Assembly: GCF_000143985.1 (NCBI RefSeq)
Contig: NC_014364.1
Location: 3,782,001-3,846,000 of the forward strand
Source: Sediminispirochaeta smaragdinae DSM 11293
Lineage (GTDB): Bacteria; Spirochaetota; Spirochaetia; DSM-16054; Sediminispirochaetaceae
Direction of reading: 5' to 3'
DNA length: 64,000 bases
Shown: positions 37,256 through 46,509 of the stretch, piece after piece
Numbering within the stretch: position 1 is the first letter of the stretch
Layout of the letters: every line of letters starts with the position of its first letter
The notes under the pieces: generated by a model
The model's input: only the letters and a program-made list of their open reading frames with translations
Told to the model about the DNA's origin: nothing
Database searches by the model: none
Translations under genes and position numbers: made by a program

Positions 37256-37726
37256 ATGGGATATCCGGCGGCTCCGGCCAAAAAACATCCGACCGATCGC
37301 CTTGTTACAAAGACGGCAGATATTTCTGCCCCGATGCTTACGGTTTTCGAAGTCATTGAGGACATCAAACTCTTTGAACAGCTCGAGGAGAATGTTCGCA
37401 AGGTCACCATAACATCGGACATAAAACAGGGTCTCGGTATGAAAAGTCACTGGGATCTTTTCGATCCTTCCACCGGAGAGGCCTGGTATGTGGATGAAGA
37501 GTTCATCTACTACGAAAAGCCGAAACAACTTGCCTATATCGGGATAAATGGAGAGGGGAAGGACTATACCGGCGTGCACAACCTCTCCGAAAATGAAGAC
37601 GGGACAACACATCTGCTCTTTAACGAACTCTTCCATTTCCCCATCGGAGACGAAATTGAAAACGTTGTCGAGGGCATGATGGCGAACGTCAAGCAGGAAG
37701 CAGAGAGACGTTCCGCCGGACAATAA
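37256..37726 (+). CDS. SRPBCC (START-like) family protein
   Basis: 156 residues. The pattern of a leading amphipathic segment, VIEDIKLFEQLEENVRKVTI, beta-strands and a long C-terminal helix (GDEIENVVEGMMANVKQEAERR) fits the polyketide-cyclase/SRPBCC ligand-binding fold. An AGGTGG precedes the ATG. The ligand and partner are unknown. It stands alone between the glycerol regulator and a convergent RibD-like gene. Confidence 0.65.
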   Translation: MGYPAAPAKKHPTDRLVTKTADISAPMLTVFEVIEDIKLFEQLEENVRKVTITSDIKQGLGMKSHWDLFDPSTGEAWYVDEEFIYYEKPKQLAYIGINGEGKDYTGVHNLSENEDGTTHLLFNELFHFPIGDEIENVVEGMMANVKQEAERRSAGQ

Positions 37727-37759
37727 AAGAGCAAGCCTTTAGCCGGGAAGTCACTCAAA

Positions 37760-38695
37760 TCAGTCGGAAAAACGATAGCGCGTATAGAAAAAGGCATCGC
37801 TGTGGGCATGCATGGTCAAGACCCTTGCATGAGGATGGCTTTCCGGTGTAAACGAACCTAGCTGTTCGCCGATGGTTAATGCCTTTCCTCCGACAAAGAT
37901 GCCGGAGGTATTGAGAAAGAGCTCATCAAGATCTCCGGAAGCCAGCAGCGAGGCAAGAAACGTGGGGCTCTCAACAAGGGCCCGCCGGATTCCCGCTCCG
38001 GCAAGGAGGCGTACCACCTCCGAAGAAAGGAGTTGGTCCCCTTCTCCCGCGGGAAGCAGGAGGGAGCGGTGCCAGAGCCCCTCTTTTTCCCCACCAAGAT
38101 AGTGCGAAAGCTCTTCCCGACCACCTGAAAAGGGAATAAATCGATCGGGGTCTCTCTTTTTGAGGGCTGCGGCCCCGGAAGGAGAGAGAACCGTCACAAC
38201 AGGGATAGTGTCATCTGCATAAATTCTATGATCAAGCGGCAGGTTCGCACCGCTGCGTGAAAGTATGACATGAAGAGGAACCGGCATTCTCCCTTCCACA
38301 CAACGTTGCTCAAGCAGGGCGGGATCGAAGATCCTTCCGGTCAAACGCGGTTCCCGCTTGATGGTCAAACTACCCATGATCACCGCATCGCTTGCAGCCC
38401 GCAGGAGGTTGAGAATCCAGTAATCGCAGAGACCGCCGTCGGGGTCGTTTCTATTGCTTTTGGCAATCAAGGTTCCGTCGGGTGAGGCGGGAAATGCAAT
38501 ACGACCGTCGATCGACATGACGAAAGAACCAAAGGTGTAGCAACGGTCGGGGTGAACGGCAGGAAATTTGAGAGGGCCGTAAATTTCTTCCACCTTTGGA
38601 CAGGAAAGAAGCGTTTCGGGAAGGCTTTCCCACTCCCTTCCCGTATAGATTCTCGACAATCGAAGCCGGTCGACTGGAAAGCGCTCTTCTTCCAT
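37760..38695 (-). CDS. RibD C-terminal-type (dihydrofolate-reductase-like) reductase
   Basis: About 312 residues from the ATG at 38695, which has AGGGGGA upstream. The segment YTFGSFVMSIDGRIAF, then VIMGSLTIKREPRLTGR and RRALVESPTFLASLLASGDLDELFL correspond to the RibD reductase/DHFR-like fold. The N-terminal ~60 residues are extra and unassigned, and the deaminase domain of full RibD is absent. It may be a pyrimidine- or pterin-type reductase. It lies 68 bp downstream of the selenium-related genes and could be co-transcribed. Confidence 0.75.
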   Translation of the reverse strand: MEEERFPVDRLRLSRIYTGREWESLPETLLSCPKVEEIYGPLKFPAVHPDRCYTFGSFVMSIDGRIAFPASPDGTLIAKSNRNDPDGGLCDYWILNLLRAASDAVIMGSLTIKREPRLTGRIFDPALLEQRCVEGRMPVPLHVILSRSGANLPLDHRIYADDTIPVVTVLSPSGAAALKKRDPDRFIPFSGGREELSHYLGGEKEGLWHRSLLLPAGEGDQLLSSEVVRLLAGAGIRRALVESPTFLASLLASGDLDELFLNTSGIFVGGKALTIGEQLGSFTPESHPHARVLTMHAHSDAFFYTRYRFSD

Positions 38696-38763
38696 CGGTC
38701 CCCCCTGTTGTACAGATGTATATACCAATTTCATCAAGAGTGTATGCTGCATAGGGGGATCTG

Positions 38764-38997
38764 TCAAAGGGGACCGTAGGGTTTTACCGCCTCAACGCCG
38801 ACGCCGCCATCCCGAAGCAGGCTTTCCGCCCGTTCGCTATCACCGCTCTTGATTCTGATGCAACTGCCACAATCGGAACTGAGGTATCTGGGGACCGGTA
38901 TCAGGCGGCAGGGGACCCCTGCTCCACTAAGCAGTCTCTCTCCACGAATGGCATGGCTGGTTGAGTGGACAAGCACCACTGCGTACTCTTCGTTCAC
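38764..38997 (-). CDS. DUF3343 putative Se/S-carrier protein
   Basis: 77 residues from a GTG whose first bases overlap the upstream stop (GTGA). It has the DUF3343 features: HSTSHAIRGERLL near the N-terminus and a CGSCIRI motif with two cysteines (about 43-46). Members of this family occur with YedF-like and class V aminotransferase genes in selenium-using bacteria and are thought to carry sulfur or selenium. Confidence 0.85.
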   Translation of the reverse strand: MNEEYAVVLVHSTSHAIRGERLLSGAGVPCRLIPVPRYLSSDCGSCIRIKSGDSERAESLLRDGGVGVEAVKPYGPL

Positions 38998-40199
38998 TGA
39001 ACCTCTCCCGAAAGCCGAGAAACGGCATCCACGGCACGATCGATATCTCCATCATTGGTAAAAGGCCCCACACCGAATCGGATGGTCCCTTCAGGAAAGG
39101 TCCCAATGCTTCGATGGGCGCTCGGGGCGCAATGGAGTCCGACCCGACATAGAATTCCGTATTCTTCGTCCAGCCGCATCCCAGCCTCGGAACAGGGCAT
39201 TCCATCGATGTTAAAAGAGAGTATACCGGTACAGCATCCTGCTTCAGGCAAGGGGAAACCGGGCCTTCGATCGGGCCCATACAGCCGAATCCCCTTCATC
39301 TCAGCAAGAGCCTCGTACAAACGCATAGAGAGAGCCGCTTCCCGGCGCTGGAGTTCAACTACCCCCCGACCGCGTATCCATGTAAGGGCTGCAAGCAGCC
39401 CTGCGAGGCCGACGCTGTTCATCGTACCGCTTTCAAAACGATCGGGAAGGAATTCCGGTTGCGTCTCACGCTCGGAACGGCTGCCGGTGCCTCCCCGTAT
39501 CAAAGGCTTGATGGTATCCACCGGTACGTACGGTCCGAACAAGGCCCCGCCGGTGCCGGTAGGGCCAAGGAGCCCTTTATGTCCCGTAAAAACAAGGATA
39601 TCCACCCCATCGTGTTCCATATCGATGGGTATGCTACCGGCACTCTGGGCCGTATCGACAAGAAACAGGGGGTATTGCGTACCAAGAGCCTTTCTTCTCT
39701 GCCGAACGACGGCACCGAAGCGGCCTAGGGGCTGTACCGTGCCGGTGACGTTCGAGGCGTGGTTCACAACAACAAGCTTGGCAGGCTTTTCCAGGGCAAG
39801 CTCCAGCTCCCGAGGATCGGTACGTCCTTCCGCGTCGCAGGGGAGGGTTTCTACGGTAACGCCCTGCTGCTCGAGAAAACGTAAGGGCCGCATCACAGCA
39901 TTGTGTTCCATGGAGCTGACAATCACCCGGTCTCCGGGGATAAGCAATCCCCGGAGTACCAGATTAAGGGCTTCGGTAACATTGGACGTAAAAACCACCC
40001 GCATGGGATCCTTAAGACCAAAGAACTCGGCAAGGGCCTCCCGGGTGTCGTAGACGATTCGCCCCGCCTCCAAGGCAAGACGGTGCCCGGCCCGCCCCGG
40101 GCTGGCACCTACGTCGGAGAGGAAGTCGGCCATGGCTCGGGCGACCTCCGGCGGCTTCGGCCAGCTTGTTGCACCGTTATCAAGATAGAGAGGGTCCAT
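38994..40199 (-). CDS. Class V aminotransferase (cysteine desulfurase / selenocysteine-lyase-like)
   Basis: 401 residues from the ATG at 40199, which overlaps the yedF stop (TGATG). The PLP lysine is in LVFTGHKGLLGPTG and the substrate-attacking Cys in RVGLHCAPSAHRSIG; the latter form is seen in the Se-linked group of NifS/CsdB-like enzymes. It would liberate S or Se from cysteine or selenocysteine. It is encoded in one operon with YedE, YedF and DUF3343 genes. Confidence 0.88.
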   Translation of the reverse strand: MDPLYLDNGATSWPKPPEVARAMADFLSDVGASPGRAGHRLALEAGRIVYDTREALAEFFGLKDPMRVVFTSNVTEALNLVLRGLLIPGDRVIVSSMEHNAVMRPLRFLEQQGVTVETLPCDAEGRTDPRELELALEKPAKLVVVNHASNVTGTVQPLGRFGAVVRQRRKALGTQYPLFLVDTAQSAGSIPIDMEHDGVDILVFTGHKGLLGPTGTGGALFGPYVPVDTIKPLIRGGTGSRSERETQPEFLPDRFESGTMNSVGLAGLLAALTWIRGRGVVELQRREAALSMRLYEALAEMKGIRLYGPDRRPGFPLPEAGCCTGILSFNIDGMPCSEAGMRLDEEYGILCRVGLHCAPSAHRSIGTFPEGTIRFGVGPFTNDGDIDRAVDAVSRLSGEVQ

Positions 40200-40417
40200 C
40201 AAGCTTTTCGAGATATAATCATCCGGAATTCGTCACCTACCGCTTCGACCTCAACCGAGCAACCCATTTTCGTTGCCATACGCTTTACATTCTCCCGGCT
40301 GGTAACCGTCTCGACCATCACCTCAGCCGGAAGACGCCCCGCCTGGATGGCCTTTCGCACCAGGATAACGGGTTGGGGACAGCTTAATCCCCGTGCATCC
40401 AGTTTTTCAAACTCCAT
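40199..40417 (-). CDS. yedF: YedF/TusA-like sulfurtransferase
   Basis: 72-residue TusA/SirA-fold protein with the CPxP motif (LDARGLSCPQPVILVRKAI) at about residues 13-16. It probably accepts persulfide or selenide on its Cys. It is directly after yedE and overlaps the aminotransferase start. It lacks the long C-terminal domain of larger YedF fusions. Confidence 0.9.
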   Translation of the reverse strand: MEFEKLDARGLSCPQPVILVRKAIQAGRLPAEVMVETVTSRENVKRMATKMGCSVEVEAVGDEFRMIISRKA

Positions 40418-40418
40418 A

Positions 40419-41531
40419 CTATTCCTCCCTCATACGAAAACCGACGAACAAACAGAAGATCAATCCGATAAAGACGGCAATCACACCCGCAGGGCCGATT
40501 CCTCCCACCTTCAAGACCCCGTCCGCCATAGAGTCGGGAGATCCCGCCAGAGAGAAATTATGGCTAAAAGCAGCCCCTGTTATCATCCCCAAAACAAAGA
40601 GAGAAGCATCTCCGTCGCCCTCTCCCGAAAGGAAAAGCTGTCGTCCCGGGCAACCACCGGCAAGGGCAAAGGCAAGGCCGGCAAGCACCATGCCCAGGAA
40701 ATTCCAGAGATGACTACTATGGGCAACCGGCATGCCGACAAGCCCCGGATGAAATTGTCCAAGAACGAGATTCATGAGAAAGGCGGCAACAACAAGGGCT
40801 GCAACCCCGCTGATCAGGTGACTGTCCCCCATGATGATAAGATCCCTGATAGACCCCATGGTGCAGAAACGCGTTCGCTGTGCCAGAAAACCAATCAACA
40901 AGCCTGCAGCAAGGCTGATAAACAGGGGAGCAAACATCGATCCAGGCCCCTTCTCACTGAAAAAGACGGCCCCCCCGCCCAATTTCGGCGCAGCAATGCG
41001 CAGAATCAGCAGAAAGACCATAAAGGCGGGAAAGACCCACCCCACCACTGCCCCGCTTTTGTGGGAACGACCAAGACTATAACCCCGCTTCAGGAAAGCC
41101 ACTCCAATGGCAATACCCACGGTAAGTCCGGCAATGCCGGTAACAGCATTCAAATCTCCCGCTGCCAGTCGCAGTAAAGCACGCCAGGGACAGCCAAGGA
41201 AAACAAGGGCGCCAATCATTGCAAAAACACCCAGAAAAAAGCGAACCACCGGTGCCGAACCGCTTCTTGAACGGAATTCTCCAAACAAAAGCGCGGCCAC
41301 CATGGAACCAAGAACAAAGCCCATGATCTCGGGCCGAAGATACTGGACGACGGCTGCACGATGAAGCCCGAGGGCACCGGCGATATCACGCTCAAAACAG
41401 GCGACGCAGATGCCCATATTCGGCGGATTTCCAAGAAACTGAAGCAGAGCCGCAATGATACCGATAAGAGCTCCGGTAACGATAATACCGGTCCGGGATG
41501 CGAAAAAGAGTGTTGTCTTTTCTCCTCTCAT
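40419..41531 (-). CDS. yedE: YedE/YeeE-family selenium (or sulfur) transporter
   Basis: 370 residues with about ten membrane helices and the glycine- and cysteine-containing repeats of the YeeE/YedE family (MGICVACFERDIAGALG, VFLGCPWRALLRL, LAGGCPGRQLFLSGEG). These pore motifs bind thiosulfate-like ions in YeeE. In the YedE branch the likely role is selenium import. First gene of the Se operon; an AGGTAGGA precedes the ATG. Confidence 0.88.
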   Translation of the reverse strand: MRGEKTTLFFASRTGIIVTGALIGIIAALLQFLGNPPNMGICVACFERDIAGALGLHRAAVVQYLRPEIMGFVLGSMVAALLFGEFRSRSGSAPVVRFFLGVFAMIGALVFLGCPWRALLRLAAGDLNAVTGIAGLTVGIAIGVAFLKRGYSLGRSHKSGAVVGWVFPAFMVFLLILRIAAPKLGGGAVFFSEKGPGSMFAPLFISLAAGLLIGFLAQRTRFCTMGSIRDLIIMGDSHLISGVAALVVAAFLMNLVLGQFHPGLVGMPVAHSSHLWNFLGMVLAGLAFALAGGCPGRQLFLSGEGDGDASLFVLGMITGAAFSHNFSLAGSPDSMADGVLKVGGIGPAGVIAVFIGLIFCLFVGFRMREE

Positions 41532-41619
41532 AGATTCCTACCTTATGTGTAATGTTCGGTTTTACCACACCATACCATACAAACAGCCATTGTACAATTA
41601 ATAGCGTAATGGGAGTGTA

Positions 41620-41764
41620 CTGTCCGGAATCCTGGTGGTTGAAAGGACACACTTTCTTTTTCCGCAGGCAATTGAAAGCCAAACTATGAGAAAAACCATG
41701 CACCGACAGAAATGAAAGAAATTTACCGGTAAAGGGAGTCACAAACCACCAGGATTCCAGACAC
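41620..41764. mobile_element. 145-bp MITE-like element
   Basis: Inverted repeats of 20 bp with one mismatch (41621-41640, 41744-41763, inner part GGAATCCTGGTGGTT) bound a 143-145-bp segment with no ORF. The dinucleotide TA flanks both ends (41618-41619 and 41765-41766), as with IS630/Tc1-mariner target duplications. It sits between the divergent yedE and mntP genes. The rest of the 41532-41879 gap shows no gene. Confidence 0.6.
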
Positions 41765-41867
41765 TAAGATATCAACTGAACATCAAGGAATCGTGAAATG
41801 AGCACGATACACACGATGGAATCGATAAAAACCCGTTAAAGACATTTTCTCCAAAGTGATTTTTCGG

Positions 41868-41873
41868 TACAAT
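41868..41873 (+). promoter_or_regulatory. -10 box near mntP start
   Basis: TACAAT at 41868-41873 lies 6 nt before the mntP ATG and would start transcription at about 41880. The -35 region (TTTTCT) is weak, and no Shine-Dalgarno sequence or yybP-ykoY riboswitch is seen. Confidence 0.4.
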
Positions 41874-41879
41874 GGACCA

Positions 41880-42455
41880 ATGTCGTCATTATTGATCATC
41901 GGCATAGCCATAGGCCTTTCTATGGACGCCTTTGCCGTAAGTCTTTCCAGCGGATGCGGAATGCCGGACGCAAAACCACGTCATGTCATTATCGTTGCAG
42001 CATCTTTCGGCCTTTTCCAGGCCGTAATGCCGATAGCGGGATGGTTCGGGGGAGCCATGTTCCGCAAGCAAATAGAAGCATGGGACCACTGGGCCGCCTT
42101 CGGACTGCTAACGATCATTGGGGTCCATATGTTTATTGAAGGGTATAAAAGCACAGCATATTGTGAAGACCCGGAGATACGTCCGGCAAAGGAGATCCTG
42201 CGTCCGACAAGACTTCTCCTTCTTTCTATCGCAACGAGTATCGATGCCCTGGCAGTAGGCCTCTCATTTTCCTTGGCCGGTTACTCCATCTTTCCTGCAG
42301 CAATTGTAATCGGAATCGTCACCTTCCTTCTTTCGGCTCTCGGGGTGAAGGCGGGGGGAAAACTCTATCATCTTCTTGAAGCCAAGGCTGAATACGCCGG
42401 AGGTATCATCCTCATTGCCATCGGCATGGAAATTCTCTACACCCACCTTTCGTGA
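41880..42455 (+). CDS. mntP: Manganese efflux pump MntP
   Basis: 191 residues with six predicted helices. The two conserved acidic helix motifs, IGLSMDAFAVSLSSG and SIATSIDALAVGLSF, are intact, as in MntP exporters. The ATG at 41880 is chosen since the shorter form begins directly with the first helix. It converges on the PRD regulator gene and overlaps its end by 19 bp. Confidence 0.92.
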   Translation: MSSLLIIGIAIGLSMDAFAVSLSSGCGMPDAKPRHVIIVAASFGLFQAVMPIAGWFGGAMFRKQIEAWDHWAAFGLLTIIGVHMFIEGYKSTAYCEDPEIRPAKEILRPTRLLLLSIATSIDALAVGLSFSLAGYSIFPAAIVIGIVTFLLSALGVKAGGKLYHLLEAKAEYAGGIILIAIGMEILYTHLS

Positions 42456-44494
42456 AAATCACTAAAGCGCCGCAGGAGATAGGACTGGATTTCGGATCGT
42501 TCACCGCTTTTGAGCAAGCGGCAAAAATCTTCCGAATCGGCAGTCAGAATAACCAATTCCGATAGGGCTTTCGTCTGCCGCTGCTCGGCATGGGCGGGAG
42601 CAACAAGTACCAGCAACACCTCTCCCCCCCTTGCATCACGAGGCCGTAGAATACCGGCCTTTGCTTCACGGACCCCGGCCGAACGGCAATGGAGGACCCT
42701 GATCCCCTGATCTTCAAATCGCAACGAACCATAGGATTCCCTTCGCAAAAAATCCGTTTCCAGCTGTCGCCTATTCAGACAGACATCGGCTACCGCATCA
42801 ACGGCGGCTTCGACAAGATGCCGATCGTCGTTTTCTTCATATACGGTAAGAAAAAAGCCGTCGAGAATCCGGAGAAGGGATGAAAAGTCGACCGAAGAAT
42901 CCCTGCTGCACTCTTCGGAAAGGTTTGTCGCATGCGTAGAAAGGGGGATTTCCGCAATGGCACGGCGCAGGCGATCGCGGATAATATCAGCGCTTTCATC
43001 CCCGGATATCTGCAACAAGCGACCGGAAAATCCGCGTATGGGATAGGTAGAGATCACCAAATCCCAGGAAGGTTCAGCCTTTCCAAGTCCGGCTGCCTGT
43101 GCGGGATCACACCAGGCTGCATCAACCATCCCCCCGGGAGGCAACAACTCACGTACGAGGCTTTCAATATATCGGGACATACCAATGCCTTCGAAGCAAA
43201 CAACCCTCACACGGATACCACCATAACGGCGGCATATCACCCGTTCGACCCCTGCGGAGAGGGTGACAGCTGCATTCCGAAGCTCGGACAAAAGTCGTGC
43301 AAAATCGGGAATAGAAAGGAAGGTGGAAAGCTCAAGGCCGAACTCCCGTACCAGGGTCAGGGAATAGGGATCTCCGACATCTTCTTTTGCCTGATGGCCC
43401 TCCGGGCGCCAAGAAGGTACGCCAAAAACGATGCGTCTGATTGCAGCGGCAATCATCAACTTAAGATGGGAAAGCAATTCGTTATCCTCGTGAAGCCATA
43501 CCCCCTGCTCCTCTTCAATAGTGGTAAGGGTTCTCTCTACGATACGATCGACAGCATCGAAAAGATCGGTAAGCAACAGTGACGGGGAAGGCGTGGAAAG
43601 CTGAACGATCTCTCCTGAGGCGAGGATACGCGCAAGCTGAACAAGTTCGCCCTGGGGAAGGGTCTCTCCAAATAAACGGTGAAACGCCAAATCACCGCAG
43701 GACCGTGCCGCTTTTATGTAGATACCAGGCAGAGGAGGCATCCGGGACGGAACATCCAGCGGGTCTCGGAGAATACCGCCTTCGGAAATTCGGCGATGCG
43801 AGACAAAAAGATAGCAAAAGAGAATCATTAAACTGGGGGGAGAGAATTTCGCGCCCAATACATCCTCGGCTTTGCCAAGGGCATCCCGCAGGCCCCTGGC
43901 AAGCTGGTCGATGCCGAGGATGCCAAGGAGCTTTCGAGGTGCATGAGATTCCTGTTTGCTAGCTGCGGGATAAAAGAACCCCATGCCTTCCCGAGGCAGC
44001 AAACTGGGAAAAAGACGGGTGAAAAGCTTACGAAGCGCCCATTCATCTCCGCAAAGGCGAACGCCCACCCCTTTCCGGCGCTCAAGGTAGCTTGAACGAG
44101 GCAGAAATAATTCGATCTGATCAAGATCATTTCCCACCGAAGAGTCACTGACGAAAAAGGTATGGGACAGTTCTCCGTATTTGATCCAGCGCCCTCCGGT
44201 AATGAGATAAAGGAGAATCATAATCGGTCGCTTCTCGGATTCGACCTCAAGGCGCAGCCCAGCATAGAGATCATCCGCATCCAGCCGCCCCGACAGCGGA
44301 GATGAAATTCTCACCCCAACCCCTCGTTTCCGTTCCAAGGGAATCCCCCGCAGGGCCAAGAGGTGTTCCAATCGTTGCAGGTCTCGGTGAATCGTCCTGA
44401 CCCCGGCCCCCGACTCCTCTGCAATCTTATCAATCGTCACCCAATCGTGATTGGCAGTGAGGAGCTTTAAAATGGTGCCGACTCGTTGTTTCAC
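42437..44494 (-). CDS. PRD-containing transcriptional regulator (MtlR-type)
   Basis: About 685 residues from a GTG at 44494, overlapping the ptsI stop (GTGA), with GGAGG 7 nt upstream. An N-terminal DeoR-like helix-turn-helix (TIDKIAEESGAGVRTIHRDLQRLE) is followed by a second HTH region, two PRD modules (about 190-420), an EIIB-like domain (VRVVCFEGIGMSRYIE) and a C-terminal EIIA-like domain with HCRSAG. This is the layout of MtlR/LicR activators regulated by PTS phosphorylation. It closes the hexitol PTS operon. Confidence 0.9.
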   Translation of the reverse strand: MKQRVGTILKLLTANHDWVTIDKIAEESGAGVRTIHRDLQRLEHLLALRGIPLERKRGVGVRISSPLSGRLDADDLYAGLRLEVESEKRPIMILLYLITGGRWIKYGELSHTFFVSDSSVGNDLDQIELFLPRSSYLERRKGVGVRLCGDEWALRKLFTRLFPSLLPREGMGFFYPAASKQESHAPRKLLGILGIDQLARGLRDALGKAEDVLGAKFSPPSLMILFCYLFVSHRRISEGGILRDPLDVPSRMPPLPGIYIKAARSCGDLAFHRLFGETLPQGELVQLARILASGEIVQLSTPSPSLLLTDLFDAVDRIVERTLTTIEEEQGVWLHEDNELLSHLKLMIAAAIRRIVFGVPSWRPEGHQAKEDVGDPYSLTLVREFGLELSTFLSIPDFARLLSELRNAAVTLSAGVERVICRRYGGIRVRVVCFEGIGMSRYIESLVRELLPPGGMVDAAWCDPAQAAGLGKAEPSWDLVISTYPIRGFSGRLLQISGDESADIIRDRLRRAIAEIPLSTHATNLSEECSRDSSVDFSSLLRILDGFFLTVYEENDDRHLVEAAVDAVADVCLNRRQLETDFLRRESYGSLRFEDQGIRVLHCRSAGVREAKAGILRPRDARGGEVLLVLVAPAHAEQRQTKALSELVILTADSEDFCRLLKSGERSEIQSYLLRRFSDFHERWV

Positions 44495-46212
44495 CCATAG
44501 ACCTCCAACCACCGTCGATACGAAGAAGCAAGTAAGGGGGTAATAAAAGCCCTCGCCTGATCGGCGGATTCGCAGGATAGGAGCTGCCCGTGTAATTCAT
44601 CAAGCTGTTTCCGCGACACTGCCGCACAAGCCGCTTTTAACTCGGGGATGGCATTGATGCTTGCACTAAGCTCATCAACACCGAGGGCAAGCAGGGCAAT
44701 GGCAGTTTCAGGATGGCTTGCCATATCTCCGCAAACCCCGACGGGAATCGCAAGCTCGTGGCAGAGCTTCACAACCCGATCGATGGCATGAAGGACCGCT
44801 GGATGAAGCTCCTGATACAAATGGGCAACGGCGGGATTGCCGCGATCAACGGCAAGGGTATATTGAACAAGATCGTTCGTACCGATACTGACGAAATCGA
44901 TTTCGGGGGCCAGTCGCTCAATGGTCATGACGGATGCCGGGGTCTCCACCATGATGCCCATCCTCGGCATGGTTTCGTCCTGGGGGGCAAGGTCCTTAAG
45001 CCTCGAGCGGACCATCCTGATCTCTTCGACGGAGATCACCATGGGAATCATTACCTTAATGGGAAACCCTTCTGATGCAACCTTGGCAATAGCGATTAGC
45101 TGATCATCAAGCGAGCCGCTTCTGGCCCTCTGGTACCTGATACCACGCAGTCCTAGAAAGGGGTTGTCTTCCGCAGGAGCGGTTGCATAGGGCAGGGGTT
45201 TATCGGCGCCGCAATCCAAGAGCCTTACAATAACGTGCTCCGGTTCTACGGCAGAACAGACACCTCGGTACTCCTCTACCTGTTGGGAAACAGTGGGAAA
45301 ATCAGAATAACGCATAAAGATAAATTCGCTGCGTAACAGGCCGACCCCTTGGGCCCCATATTGTTTTGCCTGTTCAGCATCCCGCTTTCCCCCGACATTG
45401 GCGGCAATGGTTACGGGAGAGCCGTCGGCTGTCCTTGCTTCCGTGGAGGCCGACCATACCATACGCTCTTGTTCCGTACGCCGTTCACGCGCCTTTCGTA
45501 ACATAGCCTCTTCTATCTTCGCTTCGGTCACCTCGGTATCGACTACACCTCTATCGCCGTCGACGATGACAAGCTGGCCGCTGCGAACCCCTTCCACCAG
45601 TCCGGGAACCCCTGTCACACAGGGAATGCAGAGGGAACGGGCAAGAATGGCGGCATGGCTTGTTCGCCCCCCTTTTTCGGTAGCGATGGCCACAACCTTT
45701 TCGGTATCAAGCCGTGCGGCCCCGGAGGGAGTCAGCTGTTCGGCAATGACAACGCAGGAATCAGGGAGGGCTCCGGGATCGGAGATCGACCCATAATAGA
45801 TGGCCTCGGCAAGACGCCTTCCGATATCCAGGATATCGTCGGCCCGTTGCCTGAAGTAATCGCTTTCAAGCTGGCGAAACTCCTCGGCGGTCTCTTCTGC
45901 AAAGTGCATCACAGCCGTTTCCGCCGCCATCGCTTCGGAAAGGATGATGGTTCGGACGCCTTCTTCCAGATCTTCCCCGGTCAAGAGCTCAAGATGGCCC
46001 TCGAATATCTCCGCATCCTCCTTTCCGACCTTAAATCGGATACGATCGGCAAGTTTTTTGTAATAGGCTGCGGCAATCCCGATTCCCTTTACCAGCCGAT
46101 CCAACTCCGACTCAGGCTCTATGCTCAGGCAACCGGCGATGGGAACCTCACGTTCCCTGAGAATAAACACCGCACCTGCTCCGAGCCCTGGAGAAGCGGG
46201 AACACCCTTCAT
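44491..46212 (-). CDS. ptsI: PTS enzyme I (phosphoenolpyruvate-protein phosphotransferase)
   Basis: 573 residues. The active-site His is in GGRTSHAAILARSLCIPCVTG, and the PEP-binding barrel contains GLLRSEFIFM, NPFLGLRGIR and VGVCGDMASHP. It transfers phosphate from PEP to HPr. The start overlaps the HPr stop (ATGA). It is encoded in the substrate operon rather than in a separate general PTS operon. Confidence 0.96.
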   Translation of the reverse strand: MKGVPASPGLGAGAVFILREREVPIAGCLSIEPESELDRLVKGIGIAAAYYKKLADRIRFKVGKEDAEIFEGHLELLTGEDLEEGVRTIILSEAMAAETAVMHFAEETAEEFRQLESDYFRQRADDILDIGRRLAEAIYYGSISDPGALPDSCVVIAEQLTPSGAARLDTEKVVAIATEKGGRTSHAAILARSLCIPCVTGVPGLVEGVRSGQLVIVDGDRGVVDTEVTEAKIEEAMLRKARERRTEQERMVWSASTEARTADGSPVTIAANVGGKRDAEQAKQYGAQGVGLLRSEFIFMRYSDFPTVSQQVEEYRGVCSAVEPEHVIVRLLDCGADKPLPYATAPAEDNPFLGLRGIRYQRARSGSLDDQLIAIAKVASEGFPIKVMIPMVISVEEIRMVRSRLKDLAPQDETMPRMGIMVETPASVMTIERLAPEIDFVSIGTNDLVQYTLAVDRGNPAVAHLYQELHPAVLHAIDRVVKLCHELAIPVGVCGDMASHPETAIALLALGVDELSASINAIPELKAACAAVSRKQLDELHGQLLSCESADQARAFITPLLASSYRRWLEVYG

Positions 46213-46484
46213 GATTGCCCCTCCCCTGCAGGCCCCTCTATCAGAAAGCGCTTCAGTGTATCCATTGCACCTTCTTCATCCTCACCATCGCAGATCAAAA
46301 GCACCTCATCCCCCCGGACCACTCCCATTTTCATGATCTTCAAAAGGCTGGTACCCGGTGCCTCTTTTTCACCCTTTCTGATAGTAACGTGGCAGCCGAG
46401 CTGCCTCACGAGCTGGACAAATTTGTTGGCGGGTCTTGTGTGTAACCCCTCTTCTGATTTCACGATTATTGTTTCTTCCAACAT
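46209..46484 (-). CDS. ptsH: HPr phosphocarrier protein
   Basis: 91 residues from the ATG at 46484 (AAGGAG 6 nt upstream). The phosphorylated His15 is in SEEGLHTRPANKF. The regulatory-serine region reads GTSLLKIMKMG, so a Ser46 equivalent is present. A longer ORF to 46580 lacks a ribosome site. It is placed between a PfkB kinase and ptsI. Confidence 0.95.
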   Translation of the reverse strand: MLEETIIVKSEEGLHTRPANKFVQLVRQLGCHVTIRKGEKEAPGTSLLKIMKMGVVRGDEVLLICDGEDEEGAMDTLKRFLIEGPAGEGQS

Positions 46485-46509
46485 GATCATCTCCTTGTTC
46501 CGGCCCCTC

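Noticed and set aside
39903-41177. 424-codon open frame opposite yedE/yedF and the aminotransferase
   Set aside because: It spans three real genes on the other strand, has a low-complexity composition rich in K, R and P, and shows no domain.
41532-41879. yybP-ykoY manganese riboswitch before mntP
   Set aside because: The conserved loop sequences of this riboswitch could not be found; the main structure in the gap is the 145-bp inverted-repeat element, which has TA flanks.
42437-42455. Frameshift or assembly error at the convergent mntP/regulator overlap
   Set aside because: Both reading frames are conserved to their ends; short tail-to-tail overlaps also occur at 58325-58349.
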